Shown here: positions 35,082 to 44,665 of the stretch, piece by piece
Numbering within the stretch: position 1 is the first letter of the stretch
Layout of the letters: each line of letters starts with the position of its first letter
Assembly (NCBI RefSeq): GCF_002943755.1
Contig: NZ_MQUB01000001.1
Coordinates: 1,972,501 to 2,036,500 of the forward strand
Reading direction: 5' to 3'
Origin: Aureitalea marina
GTDB lineage: Bacteria > Bacteroidota > Bacteroidia > Flavobacteriales > Flavobacteriaceae
Length of the DNA: 64,000 nucleotides
Made by a program: the position numbers and the translations under genes
The notes under the pieces: generated by a model
Seen by the model: the letters and a program-made list of their open reading frames with translations, nothing else
Database searches by the model: none
Told to the model about the DNA's origin: nothing

Positions 35082-36059
35082 TTAGGCGTACATCACCTTG
35101 TGCACGGCCTTGATGACATCCTCACTGTTGGGAAGCCACTCTTGGAGCAATACCGGCGAATAAGGCGCCGGGGTGTCGGCCGTGTTGATCTTGACGATCG
35201 GAGCATCCAGGTAATCGAATGCCTGGGCCTGGACCTGGTAGGTGATCTCGGTTGCCACATTCCCAAATGGCCAGGCTTCTTCCAGTATCACCAAACGGTT
35301 GGTCTTTTTGACCGAGTCCAGTATGGTCTTGTGATCCATGGGCCTTACGGTCCTCAGATCGATGATCTCGCATTGGATTCCTTCTTCGGCCAGTTTCTCG
35401 GCGGCCGCATAAGCCTCCTTAATGATCTTCCCGAAGGAAACGATGGTCACATCGTTACCACTGCGTTTGATATCGGCCACACCAAGTGGGATCAGGTATT
35501 CGCCCTCGGGCACCTCTCCCTTGTCACCATACATTTGTTCACTCTCCATAAAGATGACTGGATCGTCATCGCGGATGGCACTTTTCAATAAGCCTTTTGC
35601 ATCGGCCGGATTGGAAGGAACAACAACTTTCAATCCAGGGCAATTGGCATACCAACTCTCAAATGCTTGGGAGTGGGTAGCTGCCAGCTGTCCGGCAGAA
35701 GCCGTCGGACCCCTGAAGACGATGGGACAATTCATCTGACCACCACTCATCTGGCGGATCTTAGCCGCGTTATTGATGATCTGGTCTATCCCTACCAGGG
35801 AAAAGTTAAAGGTCATGAACTCGACTATCGGCCTGTTGCCATTCATGGCACTACCAACGGCCACTCCGGCAAATCCTAACTCGGAGATCGGGGTATCGAT
35901 CACCCGCTTTTCTCCGAACTCGTCCAGCATGCCTTTACTGGCCTTGTAGGCACCATTGTATTCCGCCACTTCTTCTCCCATCAGATAGATGGTATCGTCG
36001 CGTCGCATTTCTTCGCTCATGGCCTCGGCTACTGCCTCTCTGAATTGTAAGGTCTTCAT
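35082..36059 (-). CDS. pdhB: Pyruvate dehydrogenase E1 component, beta subunit
   Basis: A 325-residue transketolase-fold subunit: FREAVAEAMSEEM, LMGEEVAEYNGAYK (thiamine-binding glutamate), DTPISELGFAGVAVG, and a C-terminal transketolase domain (VTIVSFGKIIKEA; IDLRTVRPMD; EEAWPFGNVATE). Together with an alpha subunit and an E2 encoded elsewhere it decarboxylates pyruvate. It stands alone here, with no E1-alpha or E2 gene beside it. A TATTTTTG box at 36119-36126 on the minus strand is its probable -7 element, giving a leader of about 55 bases. Confidence 0.94.
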   Translation of the reverse strand: MKTLQFREAVAEAMSEEMRRDDTIYLMGEEVAEYNGAYKASKGMLDEFGEKRVIDTPISELGFAGVAVGSAMNGNRPIVEFMTFNFSLVGIDQIINNAAKIRQMSGGQMNCPIVFRGPTASAGQLAATHSQAFESWYANCPGLKVVVPSNPADAKGLLKSAIRDDDPVIFMESEQMYGDKGEVPEGEYLIPLGVADIKRSGNDVTIVSFGKIIKEAYAAAEKLAEEGIQCEIIDLRTVRPMDHKTILDSVKKTNRLVILEEAWPFGNVATEITYQVQAQAFDYLDAPIVKINTADTPAPYSPVLLQEWLPNSEDVIKAVHKVMYA

Positions 36060-36264
36060 AGGTATTTCAATCCAAAATTAATCCCTGATTACTGGGCATT
36101 TGAGCCCGACGGGAAAGGCAAAAATAACACTATTTCTAGTTCTGTGCAGACCTTGCTTTTAGATAAATGAAAAATTAAAAATTTATTATGCATGCATAGG
36201 ATTTTAATGGGGATTATCGTATCTTCGTCACCCGATAAATGAAACTCCAAAAAATTACTTCCTA

Positions 36265-37005
36265 ATGAAAATACTTGTGTGCATCAGCCACGTTCCGGAC
36301 ACGACTTCCCGGATCAATTTTACCGATGCCGATACGCAATTTGACACCAATGGGGTGCAATTTGTGATCAACCCGAACGACGAGTTCGGTTTGACCCGGG
36401 CTATGTGGTTCAAAGAGAAGCAAGGTGCTTCTGTGCATGTTGTCAATGTTGGTGGAGCCGAGACCGAGCCTACCTTGAGAAAAGCTTTAGCAATTGGTGC
36501 CGATGAGGCCATCCGAGTGAACATGAATCCTACAGACGGCTTTAGTGTAGCCAAGCAATTGGCTGCCGTAGTCAGTGAAGGTGGATACGACCTGGTGATT
36601 GCCGGTCGCGAGTCCATCGACTACAACGGAGGAATGGTTGCCGGGATGTTAGCCAAACTGTGTGGGGCCAATTTCGTAAATACGTGTATCAGCCTGGAGA
36701 TCGATGGGCAAAATGCGACTGCCATTCGCGAAATCGATGGTGGAAAAGAGACCCTCAGCACTAGCCTGCCGCTGGTAATAGGTGGACAAAAAGGCCTGGT
36801 GGAAGAGAGTGATCTCCGTATCCCTAATATGAGAGGGATCATGCAGGCCCGTTCAAAACCACTTCACGTAAAAGAGCCGGTTGAGGCAACTGCCGAGACC
36901 CAGGTCAAGCAGTTTGAGAAGCCTGCACCCAAAGGAGCAGTGAAATTGGTGGACGACGTTCAGTCCCTGATCGACCTTCTGCACAACGAAGCCAAAGTCA
37001 TCTAA
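36265..37005 (+). CDS. etfB: Electron transfer flavoprotein beta subunit
   Basis: A 246-residue ETF beta protein. It begins MKILVCISHVPDT, with the signature VIAGRESIDYNGGMVAGMLA around residue 112, the recognition-loop region near LSTSLPLVIGGQKGLVEESDLRIPNMRGIMQA (in part), and a C-terminal tail contacting the alpha subunit. With EtfA it carries electrons from acyl-CoA dehydrogenases to the quinone pool, which fits the CoA-ester catabolism elsewhere in the window. A TATCTTCG box at 36220-36227 may be its -7 element. Confidence 0.95.
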   Translation: MKILVCISHVPDTTSRINFTDADTQFDTNGVQFVINPNDEFGLTRAMWFKEKQGASVHVVNVGGAETEPTLRKALAIGADEAIRVNMNPTDGFSVAKQLAAVVSEGGYDLVIAGRESIDYNGGMVAGMLAKLCGANFVNTCISLEIDGQNATAIREIDGGKETLSTSLPLVIGGQKGLVEESDLRIPNMRGIMQARSKPLHVKEPVEATAETQVKQFEKPAPKGAVKLVDDVQSLIDLLHNEAKVI

Positions 37006-37015
37006 AAGAAGCATC

Positions 37016-37978
37016 ATGTCCGTACTCGTATATACAGAATCTGAACAAGGAAAATTTAAAAAGGCAGCCCTGGAAGCGGTTTCTTACGCCAAGGGAATAG
37101 CCGATATGATGGGTAGCCAGGTAACGGCCCTTTCCATCAACGGAGGAGATGCCTCCGACCTGGGTACCTACGGTGCCTCCAAACTATTACAAGTTGAAGA
37201 CGGCAGTTTGGACAAATTCCAGGCTGACACCTACGCAAGCGTGATTGCCCAAGCGGCCAAAGCCGAGGGAGCTGATGTCGTAGTGATCACCTCAACCGCA
37301 AACAGTAAATTCCTTGCGCCGGCCCTGGCCATCGAATTGAAAGCCGGATACATACCAAACGCTGTTGCCCTGCCACAGAGCGCAGCGCCTTTCCAGGTAA
37401 AAAGCAGTGTCTTCACCAACAAAGCCTTTGCACTTAGTGAGATCTCAACTCCGGTAAAACTGGTGGGTCTTTCTAAAAACGCCTATGGTTTGCACGAGGC
37501 TGCTACAACTTGCAACCCTGAATCCTTTAGCCCGGAGCTAGCCGGTAGCAGTGTAGAAGTGGTTTCAGTCGACAAAAGCACCGATAAGGTGACCATAGCC
37601 GATGCCGAGGTTGTGGTTTCCGGTGGTCGTGGACTGAAAGGACCCGAGAATTGGGGGCTTATCGAAGACCTGGCCGAAACTCTCGGAGCAGCGACAGCCT
37701 GTTCCAAACCGGTCAGCGACATGGGGTGGAGACCACATAGCGAGCACGTGGGTCAGACCGGAAAACCGGTAGCCTCTACACTTTATATCGCTGTTGGAAT
37801 TTCCGGTGCCATTCAGCACCTGGCGGGAATTAATTCCTCCAAGGTGAAGGTGGTCATTAACAATGATCCGGAAGCTCCCTTCTTTAAGGCAGCGGACTAC
37901 GGTATCGTTGGCGACGCCTTTGAAGTGGTGCCTGCTTTGACCGAAAAATTAAAGGAATTCAAGGCGCAAAACGCGTAA
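37016..37978 (+). CDS. etfA: Electron transfer flavoprotein alpha subunit
   Basis: A 320-residue ETF alpha protein. The FAD-binding C-terminal domain has VVSGGRGLKGPENW, MGWRPHSEHVGQTGKPV, the YIAVGISGAIQHLAGI loop and NNDPEAPFFKAADYGIVGD. The N-terminal domain binds the beta subunit. It starts 10 bases after etfB and ends before a strong terminator at 38008. Confidence 0.95.
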   Translation: MSVLVYTESEQGKFKKAALEAVSYAKGIADMMGSQVTALSINGGDASDLGTYGASKLLQVEDGSLDKFQADTYASVIAQAAKAEGADVVVITSTANSKFLAPALAIELKAGYIPNAVALPQSAAPFQVKSSVFTNKAFALSEISTPVKLVGLSKNAYGLHEAATTCNPESFSPELAGSSVEVVSVDKSTDKVTIADAEVVVSGGRGLKGPENWGLIEDLAETLGAATACSKPVSDMGWRPHSEHVGQTGKPVASTLYIAVGISGAIQHLAGINSSKVKVVINNDPEAPFFKAADYGIVGDAFEVVPALTEKLKEFKAQNA

Positions 37979-38007
37979 AAATTTCATTACTTTGCTTTAA
38001 CACAAGG

Positions 38008-38046
38008 GCTGCTTAAAATGGATTCCCCTTTTTAAGCAGCTTTTTT
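38008..38046 (+). terminator. Intrinsic terminator after etfBA
   Basis: The stem GCTGCTTAAAA/TTTTTAAGCAGC (10 nt loop) is followed by TTTTTT. It sits directly before the bifunctional-nuclease gene. Confidence 0.88.
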
Positions 38047-38051
38047 AGCTT

Positions 38052-38669
38052 ATGAGCCTGGTCCGGTTAAATATCAAAGGGATCTCCTACAGTCAGACGC
38101 AAAATGGCGCCTATGCCCTTATCCTTAGCGAAGTGGACGGTGAGCGTAAATTGCCCATAGTCATTGGAGCGTTCGAAGCTCAGTCTATTGCGATTGCCCT
38201 GGAAAAGGAGATCAAACCACCAAGACCACTTACCCACGACCTTTTTAAGAACTTTGCGGACCGCTTCGAGATCGTGGTCAAACAGGTGATCATCCACAAG
38301 CTGGTTGATGGGGTATTCTATTCCAGTATCATTTGCGAACGGGATAAGATCGAAGAGATCATCGATGCCCGTACCAGTGATGCCATTGCCCTGGCCTTGC
38401 GTTTTAAGGCTCCCATCTTCACCTATAAGAATATCCTGGACAAGGCGGGTATTTACTTGAAGACCGCCGAGCCACAAAAGGAACTCTCCAAGGATGAAGA
38501 GCTGGTACTGGAGGAATTGATCTCTGGCGAAGAAAGTGCTGTTCAGGTCACTGAAGACTTCAGCGACCTAAGCATAGAAGAACTGAGGGATGAATTGGCT
38601 GCTGCAGTAAAGGGTGAGGACTACGAACGGGCTGCCAGGATACGAGACGAAATCTCCAAACGGGAATAG
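38052..38669 (+). CDS. Bifunctional nuclease (DUF151) family protein with UVR motif
   Basis: A 205-residue protein. Residues 1-135 are the BFN/DUF151 domain (VRLNIKGISYSQTQNGAYALIL; LPIVIGAFEAQSIAIALE; TSDAIALALRF). The C-terminus (LSIEELRDELAAAVKGEDYERAARIRDEI, in part) is a UvrB/UvrC-type motif. Plant and bacterial BFN homologues have DNase/RNase activity; the physiological role here is unknown. It starts only 6 bases after the etf terminator T-run, so its own promoter must overlap etfA or the hairpin, or it is read through. Confidence 0.88.
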   Translation: MSLVRLNIKGISYSQTQNGAYALILSEVDGERKLPIVIGAFEAQSIAIALEKEIKPPRPLTHDLFKNFADRFEIVVKQVIIHKLVDGVFYSSIICERDKIEEIIDARTSDAIALALRFKAPIFTYKNILDKAGIYLKTAEPQKELSKDEELVLEELISGEESAVQVTEDFSDLSIEELRDELAAAVKGEDYERAARIRDEISKRE

Positions 38670-38678
38670 CCTGACCAT

Positions 38679-40388
38679 ATGCGTTTATCGCTTGCGCTCC
38701 TTTTCGGGTTAATCTGCATGTTCTCACAGGGACAAAACCTGGAGCACCAATGGAGTTTCCAACGTATTTCCACTCCCAACAACGACTCTTTATTTGCCAT
38801 CGACCAAGCTGTTGACAAATTAGAGCTGGAAAGTGGTTTATTTTCCTATTCCCTTCTGGCCAAGAATATCGAAAACGCCAGTGGTGATTACGTTTATCAG
38901 CACCCGCTGTTGGTATTCTTCTACAACAGCCCTACGGATACCATCCGAAGATATCGGGTGAAGACCTTAACGGAGACTCAACTGGTCTTTACAGAAGGAG
39001 CTGTCAGCTATCACTTCAGCCGGGCAGGGCCAAAAGTTTCTGAACAAACCGAACTCTCATCGACCACGGCCGAACGAAAAAAGATGAGCATCAGCCTGGA
39101 AAGTATTGGCCGGGGACTGATCGGGATGGTCTTCCTTTTATTAGTGGCCTACCTATTGAGCAGCAACAGAAGAGCCATCAACTGGAAGCTGGTCCTCACA
39201 GGCTTATCCCTCCAACTTGCATTTGCTGTACTAGTATTGCAGGTCGATGTGGTTTCCGATGCCTTCGACTGGCTGAGCGATAAGATCGTCAAATTCCTCA
39301 ATTTCAGTGAGGAGGGAGCGGAGTTCTTGTTTGGAGGCTTGGTAACCAATGAAGATACGTTCGGATACATCTTTGCCTTCCGGGTCTTACCCACCATCGT
39401 CTTCTTTTCGGCCTTTACTGCCCTGATGTATTATTTGGGAATCCTTCAAGTAGTGGTCAAAGCCTTTGCCTGGGTCATGAGCAAGACCATGGGACTATCT
39501 GGAGCCGAAAGTCTGGCAGCCGCAGCCAATATCTTTATCGGGCAGACCGAGGCACCACTTGTTGTTAAACCCTACCTGGAATCGATGACCCGCTCCGAGA
39601 TCCTCTGTTTAATGGTCGGTGGGATGGCCACCATAGCCGGAAGTGTTTTGGCAGCTTTTATCGCCTTTTTAGGAGGAGACAGCGATGTAGAAAAAGTATT
39701 ATTCGCCAAGCATCTGCTTACGGCTTCCATCATGTCTGCACCAGCCGCCATCATCATGGCCAAAATGCTTTACCCGGAAACCGAAGAGGTAAACAAGAAA
39801 CTGGACATCTCCAAAGAGCAAGTCGGCTCTAATCTCTTGGATGCCTTGTCTCGCGGAACTACTGACGGTCTGAAACTGGCTGTGAATGTGGGGGCCATGC
39901 TGCTGGTGTTTACGGCCATCATGGCTGTGCTAAACTGGATCACCGAGGATGGGATCGGAAATCTGACCGGACTAAACGCCATCATAGCAGAAAATACGGA
40001 TGGCCGATATTCCGGGCTCTCCATGCAATATCTATTGGGCAATCTCTTTGCCCCTATTGCCTGGTTGATCGGTGTCCCAGCAGAAGACATAACCACAGTA
40101 GGTCAGTTACTGGGCGAAAAGACCATCTTGAACGAATTCTATGCCTACGCGACCCTAAGTGAGTTGAAACAATCTGGGGTGTTGACCAATTATCGGTCTG
40201 TGGTCATTGCGACCTATGCCCTTTGTGGTTTTGCCAACTTTGCCTCCATCGGGATACAAATAGGCGGTATAGGTGTTTTAGCACCTAGTCAGCGGACCAA
40301 CCTGGCCCGCTTTGGTTTTAAAGCACTGATCGGTGGAACTGCGGCGGCCCTACTGACCGCTACTATCGTGGGGATGATCATCGGATGA
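38679..40388 (+). CDS. CNT-family concentrative nucleoside transporter with exported N-terminal domain
   Basis: A 569-residue membrane protein. Residues about 150-569 are the NupC/CNT transporter with family motifs AESLAAAANIFIGQTEAPLV and ILNEFYAYATL, the two nucleoside-binding hairpins. Residues 1-125 start with a signal-like peptide (LSLALLFGLICMFSQG) and form a beta-rich domain of unknown role that E. coli NupC (about 400 residues) lacks. It is 9 bases after the nuclease gene. Function: ion-coupled nucleoside uptake, fitting the nearby salvage kinase. Its 3' end overlaps the convergent gene at 40350 by 39 bases. Confidence 0.9.
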   Translation: MRLSLALLFGLICMFSQGQNLEHQWSFQRISTPNNDSLFAIDQAVDKLELESGLFSYSLLAKNIENASGDYVYQHPLLVFFYNSPTDTIRRYRVKTLTETQLVFTEGAVSYHFSRAGPKVSEQTELSSTTAERKKMSISLESIGRGLIGMVFLLLVAYLLSSNRRAINWKLVLTGLSLQLAFAVLVLQVDVVSDAFDWLSDKIVKFLNFSEEGAEFLFGGLVTNEDTFGYIFAFRVLPTIVFFSAFTALMYYLGILQVVVKAFAWVMSKTMGLSGAESLAAAANIFIGQTEAPLVVKPYLESMTRSEILCLMVGGMATIAGSVLAAFIAFLGGDSDVEKVLFAKHLLTASIMSAPAAIIMAKMLYPETEEVNKKLDISKEQVGSNLLDALSRGTTDGLKLAVNVGAMLLVFTAIMAVLNWITEDGIGNLTGLNAIIAENTDGRYSGLSMQYLLGNLFAPIAWLIGVPAEDITTVGQLLGEKTILNEFYAYATLSELKQSGVLTNYRSVVIATYALCGFANFASIGIQIGGIGVLAPSQRTNLARFGFKALIGGTAAALLTATIVGMIIG

Positions 40389-40745
40389 TGTCATGATCTC
40401 CTCGGCCCAGACCTTGGCCTTTTCTAAATTTCTGAAGACTTGAAACTGACCGTCATAAAGCGGTTCCTCCCGCCTTGCTTCCAAAACCGTTTGTTCACTC
40501 TCTGAAACAATTGCTATCCCGATCAATTTACTGCTATCCACCACCGAATAAGCAGCCGGGTCCACCCGCGAAGAAAATACCCGGTTAGAGATAAAGACAT
40601 AGGGATTGCCTTCAAAGTACTCATCGGTATGGTTGAGTATTTCCTTGGCAATTTCCTTGGTAATACGCTCGCAGGAAACCAGGAAAGTGACGTAGGTGTC
40701 ATAAAAATCAAGGATGCCAAACGGAATGGCGATCTGCTTGCTCAT
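40350..40745 (-). CDS. Small cytoplasmic protein of unknown function
   Basis: A 131-residue protein without a signal peptide. The pattern of alternating strands and helices (YVFISNRVFSSRVDPAAYS; LIGIAIVSESE; QVFRNLEKAKVWAEEIM) recalls STAS/SpoIIAA-like proteins of Bacteroidota, but the match is weak. Its stop lies 39 bases inside the convergent transporter gene, so the tail DDHPHDSSGQ is encoded antisense to the transporter end. Confidence 0.7.
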   Translation of the reverse strand: MSKQIAIPFGILDFYDTYVTFLVSCERITKEIAKEILNHTDEYFEGNPYVFISNRVFSSRVDPAAYSVVDSSKLIGIAIVSESEQTVLEARREEPLYDGQFQVFRNLEKAKVWAEEIMTSSDDHPHDSSGQ

Positions 40746-40878
40746 GGGATAGAAATTTTTCAGAAAAATAAAAATTTTCTAGCAATGAAGCCGTTAATAA
40801 CTACTGAAAAAAGGCAACAAAAAAGGCCCGATTTAAGACCCTCTTTTTGTTACATTTAACCAAGAATTTGAAGTAAGT

Positions 40879-41703
40879 ATGAAGCAGTATCACGACCTGG
40901 TCAAACACATTTTAGAAAACGGAAACAAAAAGCAGGACCGCACCGGAACAGGCACCATCAGTGTCTTTGGCTACCAGATGCGCTTCGACCTCAGCGAGGG
41001 CTTTCCCATGGTCACCACCAAAAAACTGCATCTTAAAAGTATCATCCACGAATTGCTGTGGTTCCTGAAGGGAGATACCAATGTAGCCTACCTGCAGGAG
41101 AACGGTGTACGGATCTGGAATGAATGGGCCGATGAGAACGGAGACCTGGGCCCAGTTTACGGCCATCAATGGAGAAACTGGAACAGTGAAGAGATCGACC
41201 AGATCGAACAAGTGATTCAAACCTTGAAGACCAATCCGGACAGTCGCCGGATGCTGGTAAGCGCCTGGAACCCCAGTGTGCTTCCAGACACCTCCGTTTC
41301 TTTCAGCGAAAATGTGGCCAATGGCAAGGCTGCCTTGCCTCCCTGCCATGCCTTCTTCCAATTCTATGTAGCCGATGGGAAATTATCCTGTCAGTTGTAT
41401 CAACGATCCGCCGACCTTTTTCTGGGAGTTCCTTTCAACATAGCCTCATATGCCCTCTTCACCATGATGATGGCACAGGCCTGCGGTTATGAAGCCGGGG
41501 ATTTTATTCACACCTTTGGTGATGTTCATATCTACAACAACCACCTGGAACAACTTGAACTTCAGATGAGTCGGGATATACGACCACTGCCAACCATGGT
41601 GCTAAATCCGGAAATTAAAGATATATTTGATTTCAGCTTTGAGGATTTCACCCTATTGAATTACGATCCTCACCCGCACATCAAAGGGGTTGTAGCTGTA
41701 TAA
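40879..41703 (+). CDS. thyA: Thymidylate synthase
   Basis: A 274-residue Thy[21 protein letters not shown] near residue 18, [11 protein letters not shown] at about 93, the catalytic cysteine in [12 protein letters not shown] (about residue 155), [18 protein letters not shown] and [12 protein letters not shown]. It makes dTMP from dUMP with methylene-tetrahydrofolate. Dihydrofolate reductase, which regenerates the folate, is encoded 4 kb downstream. Confidence 0.96.
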   Translation: MKQYHDLVKHILENGNKKQDRTGTGTISVFGYQMRFDLSEGFPMVTTKKLHLKSIIHELLWFLKGDTNVAYLQENGVRIWNEWADENGDLGPVYGHQWRNWNSEEIDQIEQVIQTLKTNPDSRRMLVSAWNPSVLPDTSVSFSENVANGKAALPPCHAFFQFYVADGKLSCQLYQRSADLFLGVPFNIASYALFTMMMAQACGYEAGDFIHTFGDVHIYNNHLEQLELQMSRDIRPLPTMVLNPEIKDIFDFSFEDFTLLNYDPHPHIKGVVAV

Positions 41704-41721
41704 AACCCAAAATATCTACTT

Positions 41722-42156
41722 ATGATCAAGCGCATTCTTCTTATCCTGTGCCTTTTTGCCGGATGCACCATGATGGCCCAGAAATCCGGGAATGTATCCG
41801 GAAATACAGTGACCATGCGAGAAGTTCCTCCGGTCTGGCCCGGTTGCCCACAGGAAGATATTCAGGCCATCAATGCCTGCTTTACCAAAAATCTGATCAA
41901 ACACGTATCTGCTCGCTTCCGGTATCCTGAAGATGCCCTTAAGAATAACGAGGAGGGCGTAGTCACGGTTGAGTTTTGGATCAAAGAGGACGGAACACCA
42001 GAGATTCAAAGCGTTGAAGGTGGAACCAAATCCCTGCAGGAAGCTTCAAGAAAGAACATCTTGTCCATTCCTAAAATGGAACAGCCGGGCATGCTCAACG
42101 GCAAACCCCACAAGATCATCTACACCGTACCCTTTACCTACAAGACGGGTAAATAA
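41722..42156 (+). CDS. Small exported TonB C-terminal-domain protein
   Basis: A 144-residue protein with a signal peptide (ILLILCLFAGCTMMAQ; the cysteine could alternatively be lipidated). It has a TonB-C-like domain with the family pattern RYPEDALKNNEEGVVTVEFWIKEDG and a terminal strand IIYTVPFTYK. It lacks the N-terminal membrane anchor plus proline-rich linker of true TonB, so it cannot span the periplasm as an energy transducer. The role is unknown; such stand-alone domains are frequent in Flavobacteria. Confidence 0.82.
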   Translation: MIKRILLILCLFAGCTMMAQKSGNVSGNTVTMREVPPVWPGCPQEDIQAINACFTKNLIKHVSARFRYPEDALKNNEEGVVTVEFWIKEDGTPEIQSVEGGTKSLQEASRKNILSIPKMEQPGMLNGKPHKIIYTVPFTYKTGK

Positions 42157-42215
42157 TTTAGCGGCAGACTTAGACGAATTTGTATCTTTAGGGAAAACGC
42201 TATTTCCCTGAAGCA

Positions 42216-43379
42216 ATGATCCATACCCAAAACCTGGTGCAGCTGTTTAGCGAGACCCGCCAGTTGACCGAAGATATTTGTAAGCCCCTGGGGATCGAGG
42301 ATTATGTGGTACAACCCACAATCGATGTCTCCCCCCCGAAATGGCACCTGGGGCATACTACCTGGTTCTTTGAAGAATTTATCCTGAAGCCGCATAAGCA
42401 AGGCTACCGTATATACCACCAGGACTTTGCCTTTGTCTTTAACAGCTATTACGAGAATGTGGGCAAGCGTGTGATCCGGTCAGATCGAGGCAATCTTTCC
42501 CGTCCGGGAGTGACCCAGGTCTTCGACTACCGCCACTACGTAACCGCAGAGATGAAGGAATTTCTACAACAAGGGGTACCGGATTCCTTGATGGAAACCT
42601 TGCTGATTGGTATCCACCACGAAAAACAACATCAGGAACTCCTGAGGACTGACATAAAATACATACTGGGCAACAACCCGCTTTTACCCGCCCTGAATAC
42701 CGACTGGATAGAACACCCCATAGAACGTCACCAGACTGATTGGATCACTATCCCTGCAGGGATATACGAAATAGGTCATGCCGGAACTGACTTCTGCTAC
42801 GACAACGAATTGGGAAAACACCAGGTATACCTGGGAGATTTTCAGATCTCCAACAAATTGGTCACCAATGCGGAGTTTATTGAGTTCATCGCCGCCGGTG
42901 GCTACCAGGACTTTAACCTATGGCATGCCGATGGTTGGACCTGGGCACAGGAAAACCAAATTACTGCCCCCATGTATTGGCACCAGATCGATGGCAGCTG
43001 GCACTACTACAGTACCAGCGGACTAGAAGCTATTGACCCGGAGGCTCCTCTGGCTCATATCTCTTATTACGAAGCCTTTGCCTATTCCCAATGGAAAGAC
43101 TGCCGTTTGCCGACCGAATTCGAATGGGAAGTTTCTCAAAAACATTTCAATTGGGGGCTGAGATGGGAGTGGACGGAAAGTGCCTATCTCCCCTATCCCG
43201 GTTATACCAAAGCAGCTGGGGCCATTGGCGAATACAACGGGAAATTCATGGTCAATCAGAAGGTCCTCAGGGGAGGATCGGTAGCCACTTCCCCGGTACA
43301 CACTCGCCACACCTATCGCAATTTCTTCCAGCCTGAACTGCGCTGGCAATTCACCGGGTTAAGGTTAGCCCGATCTTAA
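42216..43379 (+). CDS. egtB: Ergothioneine biosynthesis sulfoxide synthase EgtB
   Basis: A 387-residue protein. It has an N-terminal DinB-like domain with WHLGHTTWFFEEFIL and the iron motif H-x3-H-x-E in IHHEKQHQELL (about residue 135), followed by an FGE-sulfatase domain (IPAGIYEIGHAG; NKLVTNAEFIEFI; CRLPTEFEWEV; RGGSVATS; RWQFTGLRLAR). EgtB joins hercynine to a thiol donor with O2. It precedes egtD by 13 bases. No egtA or egtC is seen, so cysteine may be used directly, as by some EgtB types; this is inference. Confidence 0.92.
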   Translation: MIHTQNLVQLFSETRQLTEDICKPLGIEDYVVQPTIDVSPPKWHLGHTTWFFEEFILKPHKQGYRIYHQDFAFVFNSYYENVGKRVIRSDRGNLSRPGVTQVFDYRHYVTAEMKEFLQQGVPDSLMETLLIGIHHEKQHQELLRTDIKYILGNNPLLPALNTDWIEHPIERHQTDWITIPAGIYEIGHAGTDFCYDNELGKHQVYLGDFQISNKLVTNAEFIEFIAAGGYQDFNLWHADGWTWAQENQITAPMYWHQIDGSWHYYSTSGLEAIDPEAPLAHISYYEAFAYSQWKDCRLPTEFEWEVSQKHFNWGLRWEWTESAYLPYPGYTKAAGAIGEYNGKFMVNQKVLRGGSVATSPVHTRHTYRNFFQPELRWQFTGLRLARS

Positions 43380-43392
43380 CGACCAAGACTGT

Positions 43393-44361
43393 ATGGATAC
43401 CTCAACTACCACCGATACGGATTTTGAACAGGATGTTCGGGAAGGGCTAACGGCCTTTCCCAAGTTCCTCTATTCCAAATATATATACGACGCAAAGGGC
43501 GATGCTCTATTTCAGCAGATCATGGATCTGCCGGAATACTATCTGACCAATTGTGAACTGGAGATCTTCCAGACCCAAACTGCCGAAATTACGGCGCATT
43601 TCAAGGGAAATGGCCAGGGTTTTGACCTGATCGAACTTGGTGCCGGAGATGGCAAGAAAACTAAGATACTTCTCAAGCATATGCAAGAGATGGGCTACGA
43701 TTTTGTTTACAAACCGGTAGACATCAGCTCCAATGCCATTGCCGACCTGTCGGCCAGTTTGCAAGGAGAACTTCCCTTGGTTGAAACCGACCCGGAGGTG
43801 GGTGAATATTTCGAGGTACTGGACCGACTCAAGGCCTTTGACAAACGAAAGAAGGTCATTATGATGCTGGGATCCAACATCGGCAATCTTTTGCACAAAA
43901 GGGCCATTGCCTTTCTAAGTCGGATGCAGGAAAGCATGAACCCTGAAGATCAACTCTTTATGGGATTTGACCAGACCAAGGATCCCCAAGTGGTCCTGGA
44001 TGCCTATAACGACCCGACCGGCGTAACGGCAGCCTTTAACCTAAACCTACTGCATCGTATCAACCGGGAATTAGGTGGAAACTTCGCTGTAGATAAGTTT
44101 AAACACTGGGAAGTCTATGACCCCGAAACGGGCACGGCAAAAAGTTATCTGCTGGCCACTGAGGCCATGGAGGTACATATCGGCGCCCTGGATTTGAAGA
44201 TTCGATTTGACCAGTGGGAAACCATCCACACCGAGATCTCCCAAAAATACACCGATACGGTGGTAGACTGGATTGCCGGGGAAGCCGGCCTTGAGCGGAT
44301 AGCAACCTTTAAGGACAGCCGAAATTATTACAAGAATTATCTGTTCAAAAAAAGACACTAA
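43393..44361 (+). CDS. egtD: L-histidine N-alpha-methyltransferase EgtD
   Basis: A 322-residue SAM-dependent methyltransferase of the EgtD family. It has FPKFLYSKYIYDAKGDALFQQIMDLPEYYLTNCE (in part) at the N-terminus, LIELGAGDGKKTKIL for SAM binding (about residue 80), and LGSNIGNLLHKRA. It converts histidine to hercynine, the EgtB substrate. Its proximity to egtB (13 bases) makes a two-gene core for ergothioneine. Confidence 0.93.
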   Translation: MDTSTTTDTDFEQDVREGLTAFPKFLYSKYIYDAKGDALFQQIMDLPEYYLTNCELEIFQTQTAEITAHFKGNGQGFDLIELGAGDGKKTKILLKHMQEMGYDFVYKPVDISSNAIADLSASLQGELPLVETDPEVGEYFEVLDRLKAFDKRKKVIMMLGSNIGNLLHKRAIAFLSRMQESMNPEDQLFMGFDQTKDPQVVLDAYNDPTGVTAAFNLNLLHRINRELGGNFAVDKFKHWEVYDPETGTAKSYLLATEAMEVHIGALDLKIRFDQWETIHTEISQKYTDTVVDWIAGEAGLERIATFKDSRNYYKNYLFKKRH

Positions 44362-44380
44362 AAAGAAAAATTGAAACGCT

Positions 44381-44665
44381 ATGAAAGCAATTTGGAACGG
44401 ACAAGTGATCGCAGAAAGCGACGACACCGTAGTCATCGAAAACAATCATTATTTCCCTGCAGATTCCATTAAAAAGGAATTCTTCTCAGACAGTACTACC
44501 CATACGACCTGCCCCTGGAAGGGACTGGCTTCTTATTATAACGTGGAGGTAGATGGTCAGACCAATGCAGATGCCGCCTGGTTTTACCCGGAGACCTCCC
44601 ATGCTGCCAAACCTATCGAAGGCCGGGTGGCCTTTTGGAAAGGGGTTCAGGTTACTGAAAATTAA
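44381..44665 (+). CDS. DUF427 domain protein
   Basis: A 94-residue single-domain protein with the DUF427 pattern: MKAIWNGQVIAESDDTVVIENNHYFP, then TTCPWKGLASYYNV and AWFYPETSHAAKPIEGRVAFW. Function unknown; it follows egtD by 19 bases and may be co-transcribed. Its stop overlaps the convergent aminotransferase by 4 bases. Confidence 0.88.
   Translation: MKAIWNGQVIAESDDTVVIENNHYFPADSIKKEFFSDSTTHTTCPWKGLASYYNVEVDGQTNADAAWFYPETSHAAKPIEGRVAFWKGVQVTEN

Noticed and set aside
40806-40855. Possible terminator before thyA (A-run and T-run around GGCCC...GACCC)
   Set aside because: The arms do not pair well enough to support a stem.
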